DNA of 64,000 bases from an uncultured Bacteroidales bacterium (GTDB lineage: Bacteria > Bacteroidota > Bacteroidia > Bacteroidales > UBA932), in the NCBI GenBank assembly GCA_934725015.1, contig CAKVAS010000009.1, positions 27,972-91,971 on the forward strand, written 5' to 3'. The notes below the pieces were generated by a model. It searched no databases and was not told the origin of the DNA. It saw only the letters and a list, made by a program, of their open reading frames with translations. The translations under genes and the position numbers were made by a program. Positions 49,093 through 57,664 of the stretch are shown piece after piece (the stretch's first letter is position 1; every line of letters begins with the position of its first letter).

Positions 49093-50352
49093 TTATATCA
49101 ACATTTCGAATAACTTGTTGTTCTGATTGATGTACTCGTAGGACACCCCGTGCGCCTCCATGCGGCGGATCAGCGCGTCATAGTCTTCTTTGGCCGCCAC
49201 CTCGATGCCGATGAGCGCAGGCCCCTCCTCCTTGTTGGTCTTCTTGATGTACTGGATATAGACCAGATTGTCGGAAGGCCCGATGATGTCCCTGATGAAG
49301 GTCAGGAGCGCCCCGGCCTTCTGCGGGAAGTTCACGATGAAATAGTGCTTCAGCCCCTCATAGACAAGGCTCTGCTCGCGTATTTCCTCCATGCGGGTGA
49401 TGTCGTTGTTGCTTCCGGATATGATGCAGGCGACCTTCTTCCCCCTGATTTCGTCCGGGCAGAACCTCAGGGCCGCCACAGAGAGCGCCCCGGCAGGCTC
49501 CACGACTGTGGCGTTCTTGTTGTACATCTCGATGATGGTCGAACAGACCGCGCCCTCCGGAACGGGAATGATGTCGTCAAGCACCTGACTGCAGATTTCG
49601 TAGGTCAGCTTCCCCGGCTTCTTCACCGCCGCGCCGTCAACGAACTTGTTGATGTGCTCCAGATCCACCACATGACCGGCGTCAATCGAGGCCTTCATGC
49701 TCGCCGCTCCGGCAGGCTCCACCCCGATAATCTTGCACTCCGGCCACTTCTGGTGCAGGTATGCGCCCACCCCGGAAGCCAGTCCGCCTCCTCCGATAGG
49801 GATGAAGATGTAGTCCAGCGGCTCGTCCATCTGCTGTGTGATCTCATATCCGATCGTTCCCTGACCCTCGATGATTTTCTCGTCGTCGAACGGAGGAATG
49901 AAGGTCTTTCCGCTGCGCTGCGCGTACTTTATAGCCGCCTCGTTCGCCTCGTCGAAGGTGTCTCCCGTCAGGACTATATCCACATATTCCTTCCCGAACA
50001 TGCTCACTGCCTCTATCTTCTGCCTCGGCGTGGTCACGGGCATATAGATGGAACCCATGATTTTCAGCTTGTTGCAGGAAAATGCCACACCCTGCGCGTG
50101 GTTGCCCGCCGAAGCGCAGACGATGCCGTACTTGAGCACCTCAGGCTGAATCGAGCGAATCTTGTTGTAGGCTCCGCGAATCTTGTAGGAGCGCACCATC
50201 TGCAGGTCCTCCCTCTTGAGATAGACGTCACAGCCGTACTTGTTTGAGAAATGAGCGTTCAGCTGGAGCGGGGTAGGCGTGAGAATCTCCTTCAGCCTCT
50301 CCGAAGCCTTCTCGGTGTCCTGAGTTTTGGGAAAATAAGCGTTTTTTTCCAT
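49093..50352 (-). CDS. ilvA: Threonine ammonia-lyase (threonine dehydratase), biosynthetic
   Basis: The 419-residue pyridoxal-phosphate enzyme converts threonine to 2-oxobutanoate and ammonia, the first step of isoleucine synthesis. PLP lysine is in SYKIRGAYNKI; the phosphate loop is GGGGLASGVG; CASAGNHAQG is also typical. The C-terminal 90 residues (HYFIVNFPQKAGALLTFIRD, then IGIEVAAKEDYDALIRRMEA) form an ACT-like regulatory domain, so isoleucine feedback is likely. Length is right for the form with one regulatory domain. Upstream sequence to 50475 has an unusual run of GTGTATAT-like units but no clear promoter box. Confidence 0.93.
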   Translation of the reverse strand: MEKNAYFPKTQDTEKASERLKEILTPTPLQLNAHFSNKYGCDVYLKREDLQMVRSYKIRGAYNKIRSIQPEVLKYGIVCASAGNHAQGVAFSCNKLKIMGSIYMPVTTPRQKIEAVSMFGKEYVDIVLTGDTFDEANEAAIKYAQRSGKTFIPPFDDEKIIEGQGTIGYEITQQMDEPLDYIFIPIGGGGLASGVGAYLHQKWPECKIIGVEPAGAASMKASIDAGHVVDLEHINKFVDGAAVKKPGKLTYEICSQVLDDIIPVPEGAVCSTIIEMYNKNATVVEPAGALSVAALRFCPDEIRGKKVACIISGSNNDITRMEEIREQSLVYEGLKHYFIVNFPQKAGALLTFIRDIIGPSDNLVYIQYIKKTNKEEGPALIGIEVAAKEDYDALIRRMEAHGVSYEYINQNNKLFEMLI

Positions 50353-50475
50353 AATTGTGTGATTATTAAATACTGTATTTATGGAGTTGTGTTAGTCTTT
50401 GTCGAAAATGTCGTGTATATATGTTTCCGTGTATATGAATCCGTATGTATATGTGTCCGTGTCAGTTGAGGATTA

Positions 50476-51111
50476 TCAGTTGAGTATTATGAGAACCGGA
50501 GCGGGATGGCTGAACTTCAGCGCGACCCTGTCCTCAGTGGCACGGTTGCGTATTCCCTTCCACCAGTTGTCGAAGCACACCCCGTCGAGCGGCCACGCGA
50601 GCCCCTTCGAGGCTATCCGCAGCGTAGGGTCGGGGGAGAACACGGAAACTGTGCGCCCGGCTCCGCAGTCGAAGGTCTCGCTGTCGTGGAGCGGGAACGC
50701 CGTCGTGTGGTCTGAAATCATGTCGAACGAGATGTCGGGATGGCTCCTGCAGAACTCCATAAGAAGACCTAGGTTCCCTATGGTGAAGTCCTCCGCTCCT
50801 CCCGAGGCTCCGAGCACGTGAATCCTCTCAACTTCCGGATAGGCTGTCAATGAATACCTTACGGCCTTGGCGAGGTCATCGTAGTCCTGCTCGTCGTACT
50901 TCACGACAATGTCGGCAAACAGCGTCCGCATTTCCTCCGACAGTGTGTCCATGTCGCCCACGACCGCCGCCGGAGCCTTGCCGCCGCTGAACTCAAGGTA
51001 CTTCACGAGCGCCCCGTCACAGCAGATCACCGCCTCGGCCGCACCGAGCAGCCAGAGAGGGTATTCCGCAGTGGGGAAATCCCCGTCGGCAAGTATCACG
51101 ATTTCTTTCAT
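50476..51111 (-). CDS. thiN: Thiamine pyrophosphokinase
   Basis: The 211-residue cytosolic enzyme converts thiamine and ATP to thiamine diphosphate. Conserved blocks are ICCDGALVKYLEFSG, VVGDMDTLSEEM (metal-binding Asp pair), YDEQDYDDLAKAV and HVLGASGGAEDFTIGNLGLL; these match PF04263, and the C-terminal beta domain follows. It is convergent in function with no neighbours; the downstream gene of the same strand is ilvA. No thiamine riboswitch was seen upstream. Confidence 0.9.
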   Translation of the reverse strand: MKEIVILADGDFPTAEYPLWLLGAAEAVICCDGALVKYLEFSGGKAPAAVVGDMDTLSEEMRTLFADIVVKYDEQDYDDLAKAVRYSLTAYPEVERIHVLGASGGAEDFTIGNLGLLMEFCRSHPDISFDMISDHTTAFPLHDSETFDCGAGRTVSVFSPDPTLRIASKGLAWPLDGVCFDNWWKGIRNRATEDRVALKFSHPAPVLIILN

Positions 51112-51146
51112 CTATGCAGCATTTCAGACACTGTGTCTCGGATAAG

Positions 51147-53591
51147 TCAGGCTTCTTCCGGCTCGGACGGAGTCACCGCGTGGTACTCTTCCGGATTCCG
51201 GAATCCGAGGAGAAAACTCATCGCGTCCATCCTCTTCTTTCCAGCCAGCTGCAGGTCGGTGAGGGAGAGCGCCCCGTCCGCCGTGGCAATGGCGATGTAG
51301 GTCTTGCCGTCGCTCAGAATCTGACCCGGGACCGCTCTTGAAGGGCAAATCCTCTTGAACTCCTCGCCGGTAATCTTTTCCCCGAAGAAAACCTTGAGCA
51401 TAACCGGTGCCTCGTCCCCGCGATGAATCTCCGTGTATGCGGTAGGGTAGGGACTGAGTCCGCGCACGAGATTATAAATCTCCGCCGTTCCCTTGTTCCA
51501 GTCGATGCGGCACATTTCCTTGGTAATCTTCGGAGCCGGTTTCAGAACTTCCGCTCCCTGGATGAAGCTGCGCTGGATGCGGAACTCCACGCTGCCTTCA
51601 ATGATGGACTCGACCGTCTGCTCCACGAGGTCGGCTCCTAGCGCCATCAGTTTGTCGTGCACGTCCCCCGCCGTGTCGGTCGGGAGTATAGGGCACTGCT
51701 CGCGGTACATGATTTTTCCGGTGTCCATTCCAGCGTCAATCATGAAGGTCGTCACTCCGGTCATGTTCTCGCCGTTGATGACCGCCCAGTTGATAGGGGC
51801 GGCGCCGCGGTACTGCGGAAGAAGAGCCGCGTGCAGGTTGAACGTCCCGAGTTTAGGAATGCTCCAGACGCACTCCGGAAGCAGCCTGAACGCCACGACC
51901 ACGAAAAGGTCCGGCTTCCACGCCTTGAGCGCCTCAAGGAAAGCCTCATCCTTGAGCGACACCGGCTGCAGCACCGGAATCCCGTGCGCGACTGCGTATT
52001 GCTTCACTGCGCTCTCGTTCATCTTGAGACCGCGTCCCGAAGGCTTGTCTGCGACGGTCACCACGCCCACGACGTCATATCCCTTCTTTATCAGTCTGTC
52101 AAGCGGGGCCACCGAGAACTCCGGCGTACCCATATAGACTATCCTTGTCTTTTTGAATATTCCCATAAACTTTGCCTTTATTTTTCTGAATCTGCTCTTG
52201 AGGTTGTCGATGTTGAACAGGGTCGAGTCGTTCACCGCCTTCCACGTCAGGAACGCGCCCGTCGGGAAGAGGATGTAGCTCGAAATGAAGACACCGAGTT
52301 CCGGGGATATGGCGCCGTCGCGGGCTAGTTTCTTCCCGGATATGTCTATGACCCAGTAGGCCACGAAAAAGAGCACCGAGATGATTGCCGGCGTGCCGAG
52401 ACCTCCCTTGCGTATGAGGGCACCGAGCGGCGCTCCGATGAGGAAGAATATGAAGCAGGCCAGCGAGAGGGCGAACTTGCTCAGAATCTCGATGTCGATG
52501 TTCCTCAGAATCCTCGTGTGGTAGCCGGTGTCGCTCGCGTACATCGAAAGGGTGCTCTGCAGGTCCTCTGCCTTCTGAATCGCGTTTTCGACGGCTCTTA
52601 TTTCCTGGTCTATGTCGTCGAACTTCCCGATGTTCTCGGCCTTGAACGGAGTCGTTATCCTTGCTCTCGACGAGGAGTCCAGCTGACTGTAGTACTTCAG
52701 CCCCGAACGGTAGCCGTTCACCGACTTCACGTTCTCGGCCCTCGCGGCCTCATTGAGCCCGCCTATGGAATCCTTGCCGTGGTTCAGCTCCCTAAGACTC
52801 ATCGACTTGACCTGGTCGCCGTACCTCGCCGAGTCGGACTTGTGGAAGGCGTAGTTTTCAAGCGGGATGATTATCTGCTGCCGCTCGAACTCGATTTTCT
52901 GAAGCTGGAGCGTGGTGTCGCGGTACTTTTTCGTGTTGCTTTCCTCGAAGTTGGAGCCGCTGTAGAGCGAGAAGATGAGGTAGCTCTTGTCCTTGGACAT
53001 GGTCATCTTCGCCGAATCCGCCACAGTCACGCTGGTGTTTCCCTTGTGCCCCGTGTGGTTATAGACCATCACGTTGTGCATCACGCCAGTCTTGTCGTCG
53101 CGGTCCTCCACCCGCAGGATATACCCTTCGATGCCGTCGTAGAAAGTGCCCGTCGGAATCTTGATTTCCTCCTTCGTCTTTCCGATGTCCTCGCGGAGGG
53201 TATAAATCTGGTTATATGCCACCGGGATGAGGTCGTCCGCGATGAAGAACGCGCCGACGCTGATGACGAAGCACACGACGCCTATCGGGAGGAGAATCCT
53301 TGAAAGGGATATGCCGGCCGCCTTCATCGCCAGCAGCTCGTTGCTCTCGGCGAAGTTGCCGAGCGTCATCATGGACGAGAGCAGGGTGGCGAGCGGAAGG
53401 GAGAGCGGAAGCAGCGTGCAGGCTCCCCACATCATGAACTCCAGTATGACCTTCATGCTCAGGCCCTTGCCCACCAGCTCATCGATGTAGAGCCAGAGGA
53501 ACTGCATCATGAGGATGAATATCACAATCAGGAGAATTGCGATAAACGGCAGTACGAAGGACTTGAGTATGAACTTGTCTAACTTCTTCAT
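51147..53591 (-). CDS. fmt: In-frame fusion of LptF/LptG-type permease and methionyl-tRNA formyltransferase
   Basis: One open frame of 814 codons has two parts. Residues 1-475 are a YjgP/YjgQ-type LPS-export permease: FILKSFVLPFIAILLIVIFI, a periplasmic jelly-roll domain, and three C-terminal helices such as FALSLACFIFFLIGAPLGAL. Residues from Met476 are a complete Fmt: IVYMGTPEFSVAPL, LLPQYRGAAPINWAVINGE with catalytic His/Asn, and FMIDAGMDTGKIM. No stop codon or frame change lies between; the linker is LKSRFRKIKAKF. The internal ATG at 52164-52166 could start Fmt alone. Fmt formylates initiator Met-tRNA. A permease C-terminus faces the cytosol, so a fusion is sterically possible. Confidence 0.92.
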   Translation of the reverse strand: MKKLDKFILKSFVLPFIAILLIVIFILMMQFLWLYIDELVGKGLSMKVILEFMMWGACTLLPLSLPLATLLSSMMTLGNFAESNELLAMKAAGISLSRILLPIGVVCFVISVGAFFIADDLIPVAYNQIYTLREDIGKTKEEIKIPTGTFYDGIEGYILRVEDRDDKTGVMHNVMVYNHTGHKGNTSVTVADSAKMTMSKDKSYLIFSLYSGSNFEESNTKKYRDTTLQLQKIEFERQQIIIPLENYAFHKSDSARYGDQVKSMSLRELNHGKDSIGGLNEAARAENVKSVNGYRSGLKYYSQLDSSSRARITTPFKAENIGKFDDIDQEIRAVENAIQKAEDLQSTLSMYASDTGYHTRILRNIDIEILSKFALSLACFIFFLIGAPLGALIRKGGLGTPAIISVLFFVAYWVIDISGKKLARDGAISPELGVFISSYILFPTGAFLTWKAVNDSTLFNIDNLKSRFRKIKAKFMGIFKKTRIVYMGTPEFSVAPLDRLIKKGYDVVGVVTVADKPSGRGLKMNESAVKQYAVAHGIPVLQPVSLKDEAFLEALKAWKPDLFVVVAFRLLPECVWSIPKLGTFNLHAALLPQYRGAAPINWAVINGENMTGVTTFMIDAGMDTGKIMYREQCPILPTDTAGDVHDKLMALGADLVEQTVESIIEGSVEFRIQRSFIQGAEVLKPAPKITKEMCRIDWNKGTAEIYNLVRGLSPYPTAYTEIHRGDEAPVMLKVFFGEKITGEEFKRICPSRAVPGQILSDGKTYIAIATADGALSLTDLQLAGKKRMDAMSFLLGFRNPEEYHAVTPSEPEEA

Positions 53592-53619
53592 CTTTGGGCG
53601 GGATTTGCAAAAGAGCGAA

Positions 53620-53710
53620 TAACTTCGTTGCGGTCGTCGTCGAAATCCTCACAACCGTGAGGTTGCTGCGGTTTCAACTCCTCGCGCGCCTTGTTCTTCA
53701 TCTCTTTATC
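53620..53710. repeat. Dispersed hairpin repeat, second copy
   Basis: The core GAAATCCTCACAACCG and TGAGGTTGCTGCGG (53642-53671) matches the one at 49001-49030, and the right flank (CGCGCCTTG, then CATCTC and TTTATC) also resembles that copy. It lies between alaS and the lptF-fmt gene, 30-120 bp upstream of the latter's start. Confidence 0.7.
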
Positions 53711-53793
53711 AAATCCCTTTCTCTTAATTGTTTGGCACAGGAACTTTTCAGAAATAAATCTGAGGAGACTTATTTCTGAAAGAACCATGATGA

Positions 53794-56409
53794 TTACTTT
53801 ATATTGCCGAGGAGGATTTCGATCGCTTCGTCGAGGCCTGCGGCGTTCTTGCCGCCGGCGGTGGCGAGGCCCGGCTGTCCGCCGCCGCCTCCGAGTATGG
53901 CCTTTGCAGCGGCGCGGACGTCATTGCCGGCGTTGTGGCCCTTGGCGACGAGGTCGGCGGAGTACATCACGAGAAGCTGAGGCTTGCCCTCGAACTCGTA
54001 TGCCGCGAGGACAGCGAGGTTCTCGGACTCCTTCTGGAGCATGAAGGCCGCGTTCTTGAGCATGGCAGGGTCACCGCTTTTGCGCAGAACCACCGTGCGT
54101 ATGCCGTTGATGTCCTTGGCCTCGTCGAGAAGCACCTGCTTGAACGCGGCCGCCTTCTCCTTGGCCACATTCTCGATTTCCTTCTTGAACCCCTCGTTCT
54201 CGTCAATCAGTTTCTTTATCGCAAGCGCGAGATCAGGCGCGTTGTTGAACAGAGCCTTCGCGCTGCGCAGGGTGTTCTCCATCATATCGACTATGTTCTC
54301 CGCGGCGAGTCCTGTCCTTGCCTCGATTCTCCTGATGCCGGCCGCGATTGCGCTCTCGGAGACAATCTTGAAGAAGCCTATGTTTCCGGTCGCGGAAGTG
54401 TGGCATCCGCCGCAGAGCTCCACGGAGTCGCCGAAGCGCACGATACGGACGCGGTCGCCGTATTTTTCTCCGAACAGCGCCATGGCTCCCATCGCCTTGG
54501 CGTCCTCCATTGTCCCGTCTCTCTTCTCTATGAGAGGGAAGTTGCAGCGAATCAGCTCATTGACCCTCTTCTCGACCTTGTCGATCTGCTCGTCGCTCAT
54601 CTTCTCGAAATGCGAGAAGTCGAAGCGGAAATAGTCCGGAGTCACAAACGAGCCTTTCTGCTCGACGTGCGTTCCGAGAATCTCGCGGAGCGCCTGGTGG
54701 AGAAGGTGGGTGCAGCTGTGGTTGTTCTCGATGCAGCGCCTGCGTGCGGCATCGACCACGAGGCGGAAGCTGCCGGTGCAGTCCGTCGGAAGCTTCTCGG
54801 CGATGTGAATCGTGAGGTTGTTCTCCTTCACGGTGTCGAGAATCTTCACTCTCTCGCCGCTTTCCGACTCGATATATCCGGTGTCGCCGACCTGTCCGCC
54901 CATCTCGCCATAGAACGGCGTGCGGTCGAACACGAGCTGAATCATCTCCCTGTTCTTCTGCTTCACGGTCCTGTGCCGCGTGAGGCGCGCTCCGTCAATC
55001 TCCGTGAAGTCGTAGCCGAGGAACTCGACGTTGTCGCAGTGATGGAACTCGACCCAGTCGCCGAACTCGTTGGCCGTGGCGTTGCGGGCCCTGTCCTTCT
55101 GCTTCTTCAGTTCGACCTCAAATCCTTCGAGGTCAATGGTATATCCCTTTTCGGAGGCTATGAGTTCGCTCAGGTCAATCGGGAATCCGAATGTGTCGTA
55201 GAGCGTGAACGCGTCCTCGCCCTTGATTACCTTGGTGTCGGCGCATTTCTCCATAATGCTGTCAATCAGCCTGATGCCCCTGTCGAGGGTGCGGAGGAAC
55301 GCAAGCTCCTCTTCCTTGATGACCTTCTCGATGAGAGTCTGCTGGAGCGCGATTTCAGGGTAGAACTCGCCCATGTCCTTCACAAGCTGTCCGACGAGGC
55401 GGCAGAGGAACGGCTCGCTGAAGCCGAGGAAGGTGTAGCCGTAGCGGACGGCGCGGCGAAGGATGCGCCTGATGACATATCCCGCCTTCACGTTGGAAGG
55501 GAGCTGGCCGTCGGCAATTGAGAATGAGATTGCGCGGATGTGATCCGCGATGACTCTCATCGCCACGTCGATGTTCTCGTCTTCGCCGTATTTCTTCCCG
55601 GAGAGTTCCTCAATCCTGTGTATCATCCCCGTGAACACGTCCGTGTCGTAGTTGCTCTGCTTTCCCTGAAGCGTCATGCAGAGGCGCTCGAAGCCCATTC
55701 CCGTATCGACGTTCCTGTGCGGCAGGAGTTCGAGCGAGCCGTCGGCCTTGCGGTTGTACTGCATGAACACGAGGTTCCAGATTTCAATCACGAGATGATG
55801 CCCCTTGTTCACGAGCCCGGCTCCCGGAACCGCCCTGCGCTCCTCGTCGCTCCTCAAGTCAACATGAATCTCCGAGCATGGGCCGCATGGGCCGGTGTCG
55901 CCCATTTCCCAGAAGTTGTCATGCTTGTTCCCGAGCAGCACCCTGTCTGCGGGAAGGTGCGTGAGCCAGCGGTCACGCGCCTCGGTGTCGAGCGACGTCC
56001 CGTCTTCCGCCGAGCCCTCGAATACCGTCGCGTAAAGCCTCTCCTTGTCAATCTTATAGACCTCCGTCAGGAGTTCCCAGGCCCAGTCTATCGCCTCGTT
56101 CTTGAAATAGTCCCCGAAGCTCCAGTTTCCGAGCATCTCGAACATCGTGTGGTGGTAGGTGTCGTGCCCCACCTCTTCAAGGTCGTTGTGCTTTCCGCTG
56201 ACTCTCAGACACTTCTGGCTGTCGGTGGCGCGTGGGAACGGCGCCGGGCTGTTGCCGAGGAGCCAGTCCTTGAACTGGTTCATTCCGGCGTTCGTGAACA
56301 TTAGCGTAGGGTCGTTCTTCACGACCATCGGCGCGGACGGCACGATTGTGTGCCCCTTTGAAGCGAAGAAGTCGAGATAGGCCTTCCTGATCTCTTTTGA
56401 TGTCATCAT
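53794..56409 (-). CDS. alaS: Alanyl-tRNA synthetase
   Basis: The 871-residue class II synthetase charges tRNA-Ala. The catalytic core is at the N-terminus: KEIRKAYLDFFASKGHTIVP, FTNAGMNQFKDWLLG, and TYHHTMFEMLGNWSFGDYF (motif 2 region), with GDTGPCGPCSEI. The editing domain has HSCTHLLHQAL (HxxxH) and CGGCHTSATG (CxxxH), all four zinc ligands present. The C-terminal C-Ala domain ends GGGGGQPGLATAGGKN. Start 56409 or 56406 are both ATG. A TAnnTTTG box on the minus strand at 56473-56480 precedes it, divergent from the M23 gene. Confidence 0.97.
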   Translation of the reverse strand: MMTSKEIRKAYLDFFASKGHTIVPSAPMVVKNDPTLMFTNAGMNQFKDWLLGNSPAPFPRATDSQKCLRVSGKHNDLEEVGHDTYHHTMFEMLGNWSFGDYFKNEAIDWAWELLTEVYKIDKERLYATVFEGSAEDGTSLDTEARDRWLTHLPADRVLLGNKHDNFWEMGDTGPCGPCSEIHVDLRSDEERRAVPGAGLVNKGHHLVIEIWNLVFMQYNRKADGSLELLPHRNVDTGMGFERLCMTLQGKQSNYDTDVFTGMIHRIEELSGKKYGEDENIDVAMRVIADHIRAISFSIADGQLPSNVKAGYVIRRILRRAVRYGYTFLGFSEPFLCRLVGQLVKDMGEFYPEIALQQTLIEKVIKEEELAFLRTLDRGIRLIDSIMEKCADTKVIKGEDAFTLYDTFGFPIDLSELIASEKGYTIDLEGFEVELKKQKDRARNATANEFGDWVEFHHCDNVEFLGYDFTEIDGARLTRHRTVKQKNREMIQLVFDRTPFYGEMGGQVGDTGYIESESGERVKILDTVKENNLTIHIAEKLPTDCTGSFRLVVDAARRRCIENNHSCTHLLHQALREILGTHVEQKGSFVTPDYFRFDFSHFEKMSDEQIDKVEKRVNELIRCNFPLIEKRDGTMEDAKAMGAMALFGEKYGDRVRIVRFGDSVELCGGCHTSATGNIGFFKIVSESAIAAGIRRIEARTGLAAENIVDMMENTLRSAKALFNNAPDLALAIKKLIDENEGFKKEIENVAKEKAAAFKQVLLDEAKDINGIRTVVLRKSGDPAMLKNAAFMLQKESENLAVLAAYEFEGKPQLLVMYSADLVAKGHNAGNDVRAAAKAILGGGGGQPGLATAGGKNAAGLDEAIEILLGNIK

Positions 56410-56472
56410 ATATTTATCCGTTTATATTCGTCCTGTTTCAAATCAAAAAAATTGATGTATAAGTCGAACCGG

Positions 56473-56510
56473 CAAAATTACGACTTTTTTCTTAAAAATG
56501 CTTATATTTG
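56473..56510. promoter_or_regulatory. Divergent -7 boxes for alaS (minus) and the M23 gene (plus)
   Basis: The minus strand reads TAATTTTG at 56473-56480; the plus strand reads TATATTTG at 56503-56510. Only four bases separate the plus-strand box from the ATG at 56515, so the M23 transcript may be leaderless. Confidence 0.65.
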
Positions 56511-56514
56511 CACG

Positions 56515-57525
56515 ATGTCGAGGTTCAAAAAATATGTTTTCAACACGGAGACGCTCTCCTACGAAGTAGATAAAGGCTACGCGGGGAGGAGGGCTCTGCG
56601 CGTCGTTTCCATGATTGTGCTGAGCAGCCTCACGGCTTTCTTCAACCTCTGGCTTCTGACATGGGTTCTGGAAATCGAACTTCCTAAGACCACCCTGCTG
56701 AAAAAAAAGAACGCGGCGCTGCTCTCGCAGGTCGAGGTGTTGGGAACGGGAATACGGGAATATGACGAAAGGCTCACCGCCCTCCAGATGCGGGACAACG
56801 ACATCTACCGCACCGTGCTGGGAATGGGTCGCATAGCCCCCGAGGTGAGAAACGCCGGCTTTTCCGGAGCGAACCGCTACCTCTGGCTTGACGATTCCGA
56901 CTACAACGCGGGCTTCCGCACGGCGGTCGTGCGTACGGACGTGCTCCTGAAGAAGGCCTACATCCAGTCCAAGTCCTACGACGAGGTGGAGCGTCTGGCA
57001 AAGCAGGCCGGGAACATGGCCTCGTGCGTCCCGATAATCCCGCCGATTAACCCGGACAAGAGGAAATATCACCTGTCGAGCCGCTTCGGCGGGCGAATCG
57101 ACCCGAAATATCACCGCCCGGCCTTCCACCACGGGCTTGACTTTGCCGCAAGCGTGGGCTATCCTGTCTATGCCACCGGCGACGGGGTCGTGGAGTCGGT
57201 CAGCCTCAGCGTGCACGGCTACGGCAACCAGATAGTCATCGACCACGGCTTCGGCTACAGGACGCGCTATGCCCACCTCAGCTTCGTGAACGTCGCCGAG
57301 GGAATGAGGGTCAAGAGGGGAGAGAACATAGGCAACGTCGGCAACTCCGGCAAATCGACGGGCGCCCATCTTCATTACGAGGTGATATACAAGGGCCGTC
57401 CGACCAACCCGATGAACTATATGGACCTTGACATGACGACGGAGGAATACGCCACCATGGCCCAGGTCACCGAGTCCGCCTCACAGCGTGTCGTAATTCA
57501 TCCCACACATAGAAACAGGAGGTAG
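56515..57525 (+). CDS. M23-family metallopeptidase-like cell-wall protein, copy 1
   Basis: The 336-residue protein starts at 56515 (MSRFKKYVFN); an in-frame extension to 56452 overlaps the promoter. It has a cytosolic N-terminus, one helix (RVVSMIVLSSLTAFFNLWLL), a coiled coil (LLKKKNAALLSQVEV), and a C-terminal LytM domain. Zinc ligands are intact: SRFGGRIDPKY, HHGLDFA and GAHLHYEV. The enzyme should cut peptidoglycan cross-bridges in the periplasm. Paired genes like this occur beside alaS in many Bacteroidota. The neighbouring copy at 57665 is related and probably arose by duplication. Confidence 0.9.
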   Translation: MSRFKKYVFNTETLSYEVDKGYAGRRALRVVSMIVLSSLTAFFNLWLLTWVLEIELPKTTLLKKKNAALLSQVEVLGTGIREYDERLTALQMRDNDIYRTVLGMGRIAPEVRNAGFSGANRYLWLDDSDYNAGFRTAVVRTDVLLKKAYIQSKSYDEVERLAKQAGNMASCVPIIPPINPDKRKYHLSSRFGGRIDPKYHRPAFHHGLDFAASVGYPVYATGDGVVESVSLSVHGYGNQIVIDHGFGYRTRYAHLSFVNVAEGMRVKRGENIGNVGNSGKSTGAHLHYEVIYKGRPTNPMNYMDLDMTTEEYATMAQVTESASQRVVIHPTHRNRR

Positions 57526-57664
57526 AATATGGAGGATAAAAGGCGCTTGAGCGCCGTGCGAAGAACAACGAAGCTAGGGCTTTGTGCGATAGTGTGCACG
57601 GAGCACCACTTCTCCCTTGAGGGAGACGGGAGAGGGTGATATATAATTACGGGAGGGGTAAGAA
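57526..57664. other. Gap between the M23 genes with short hairpins
   Basis: The gap holds AAGGCGCTTGAGCGCC, a short palindrome, and GGAGGATAAAAGGCG, which resembles the outer arm of the repeat at 48953. A second small hairpin (CTCCCTTGAGGGAG) is at about 57611-57624. No gene is seen. Confidence 0.4.

Noticed and set aside
50400..50465. GTGTATAT-like low-complexity run upstream of ilvA
   Set aside because: Units are irregular and no stable hairpin or clear repeat period could be shown.
53935..55521. 528-codon plus-strand ORF opposite alaS
   Set aside because: Antisense shadow of a well conserved synthetase.
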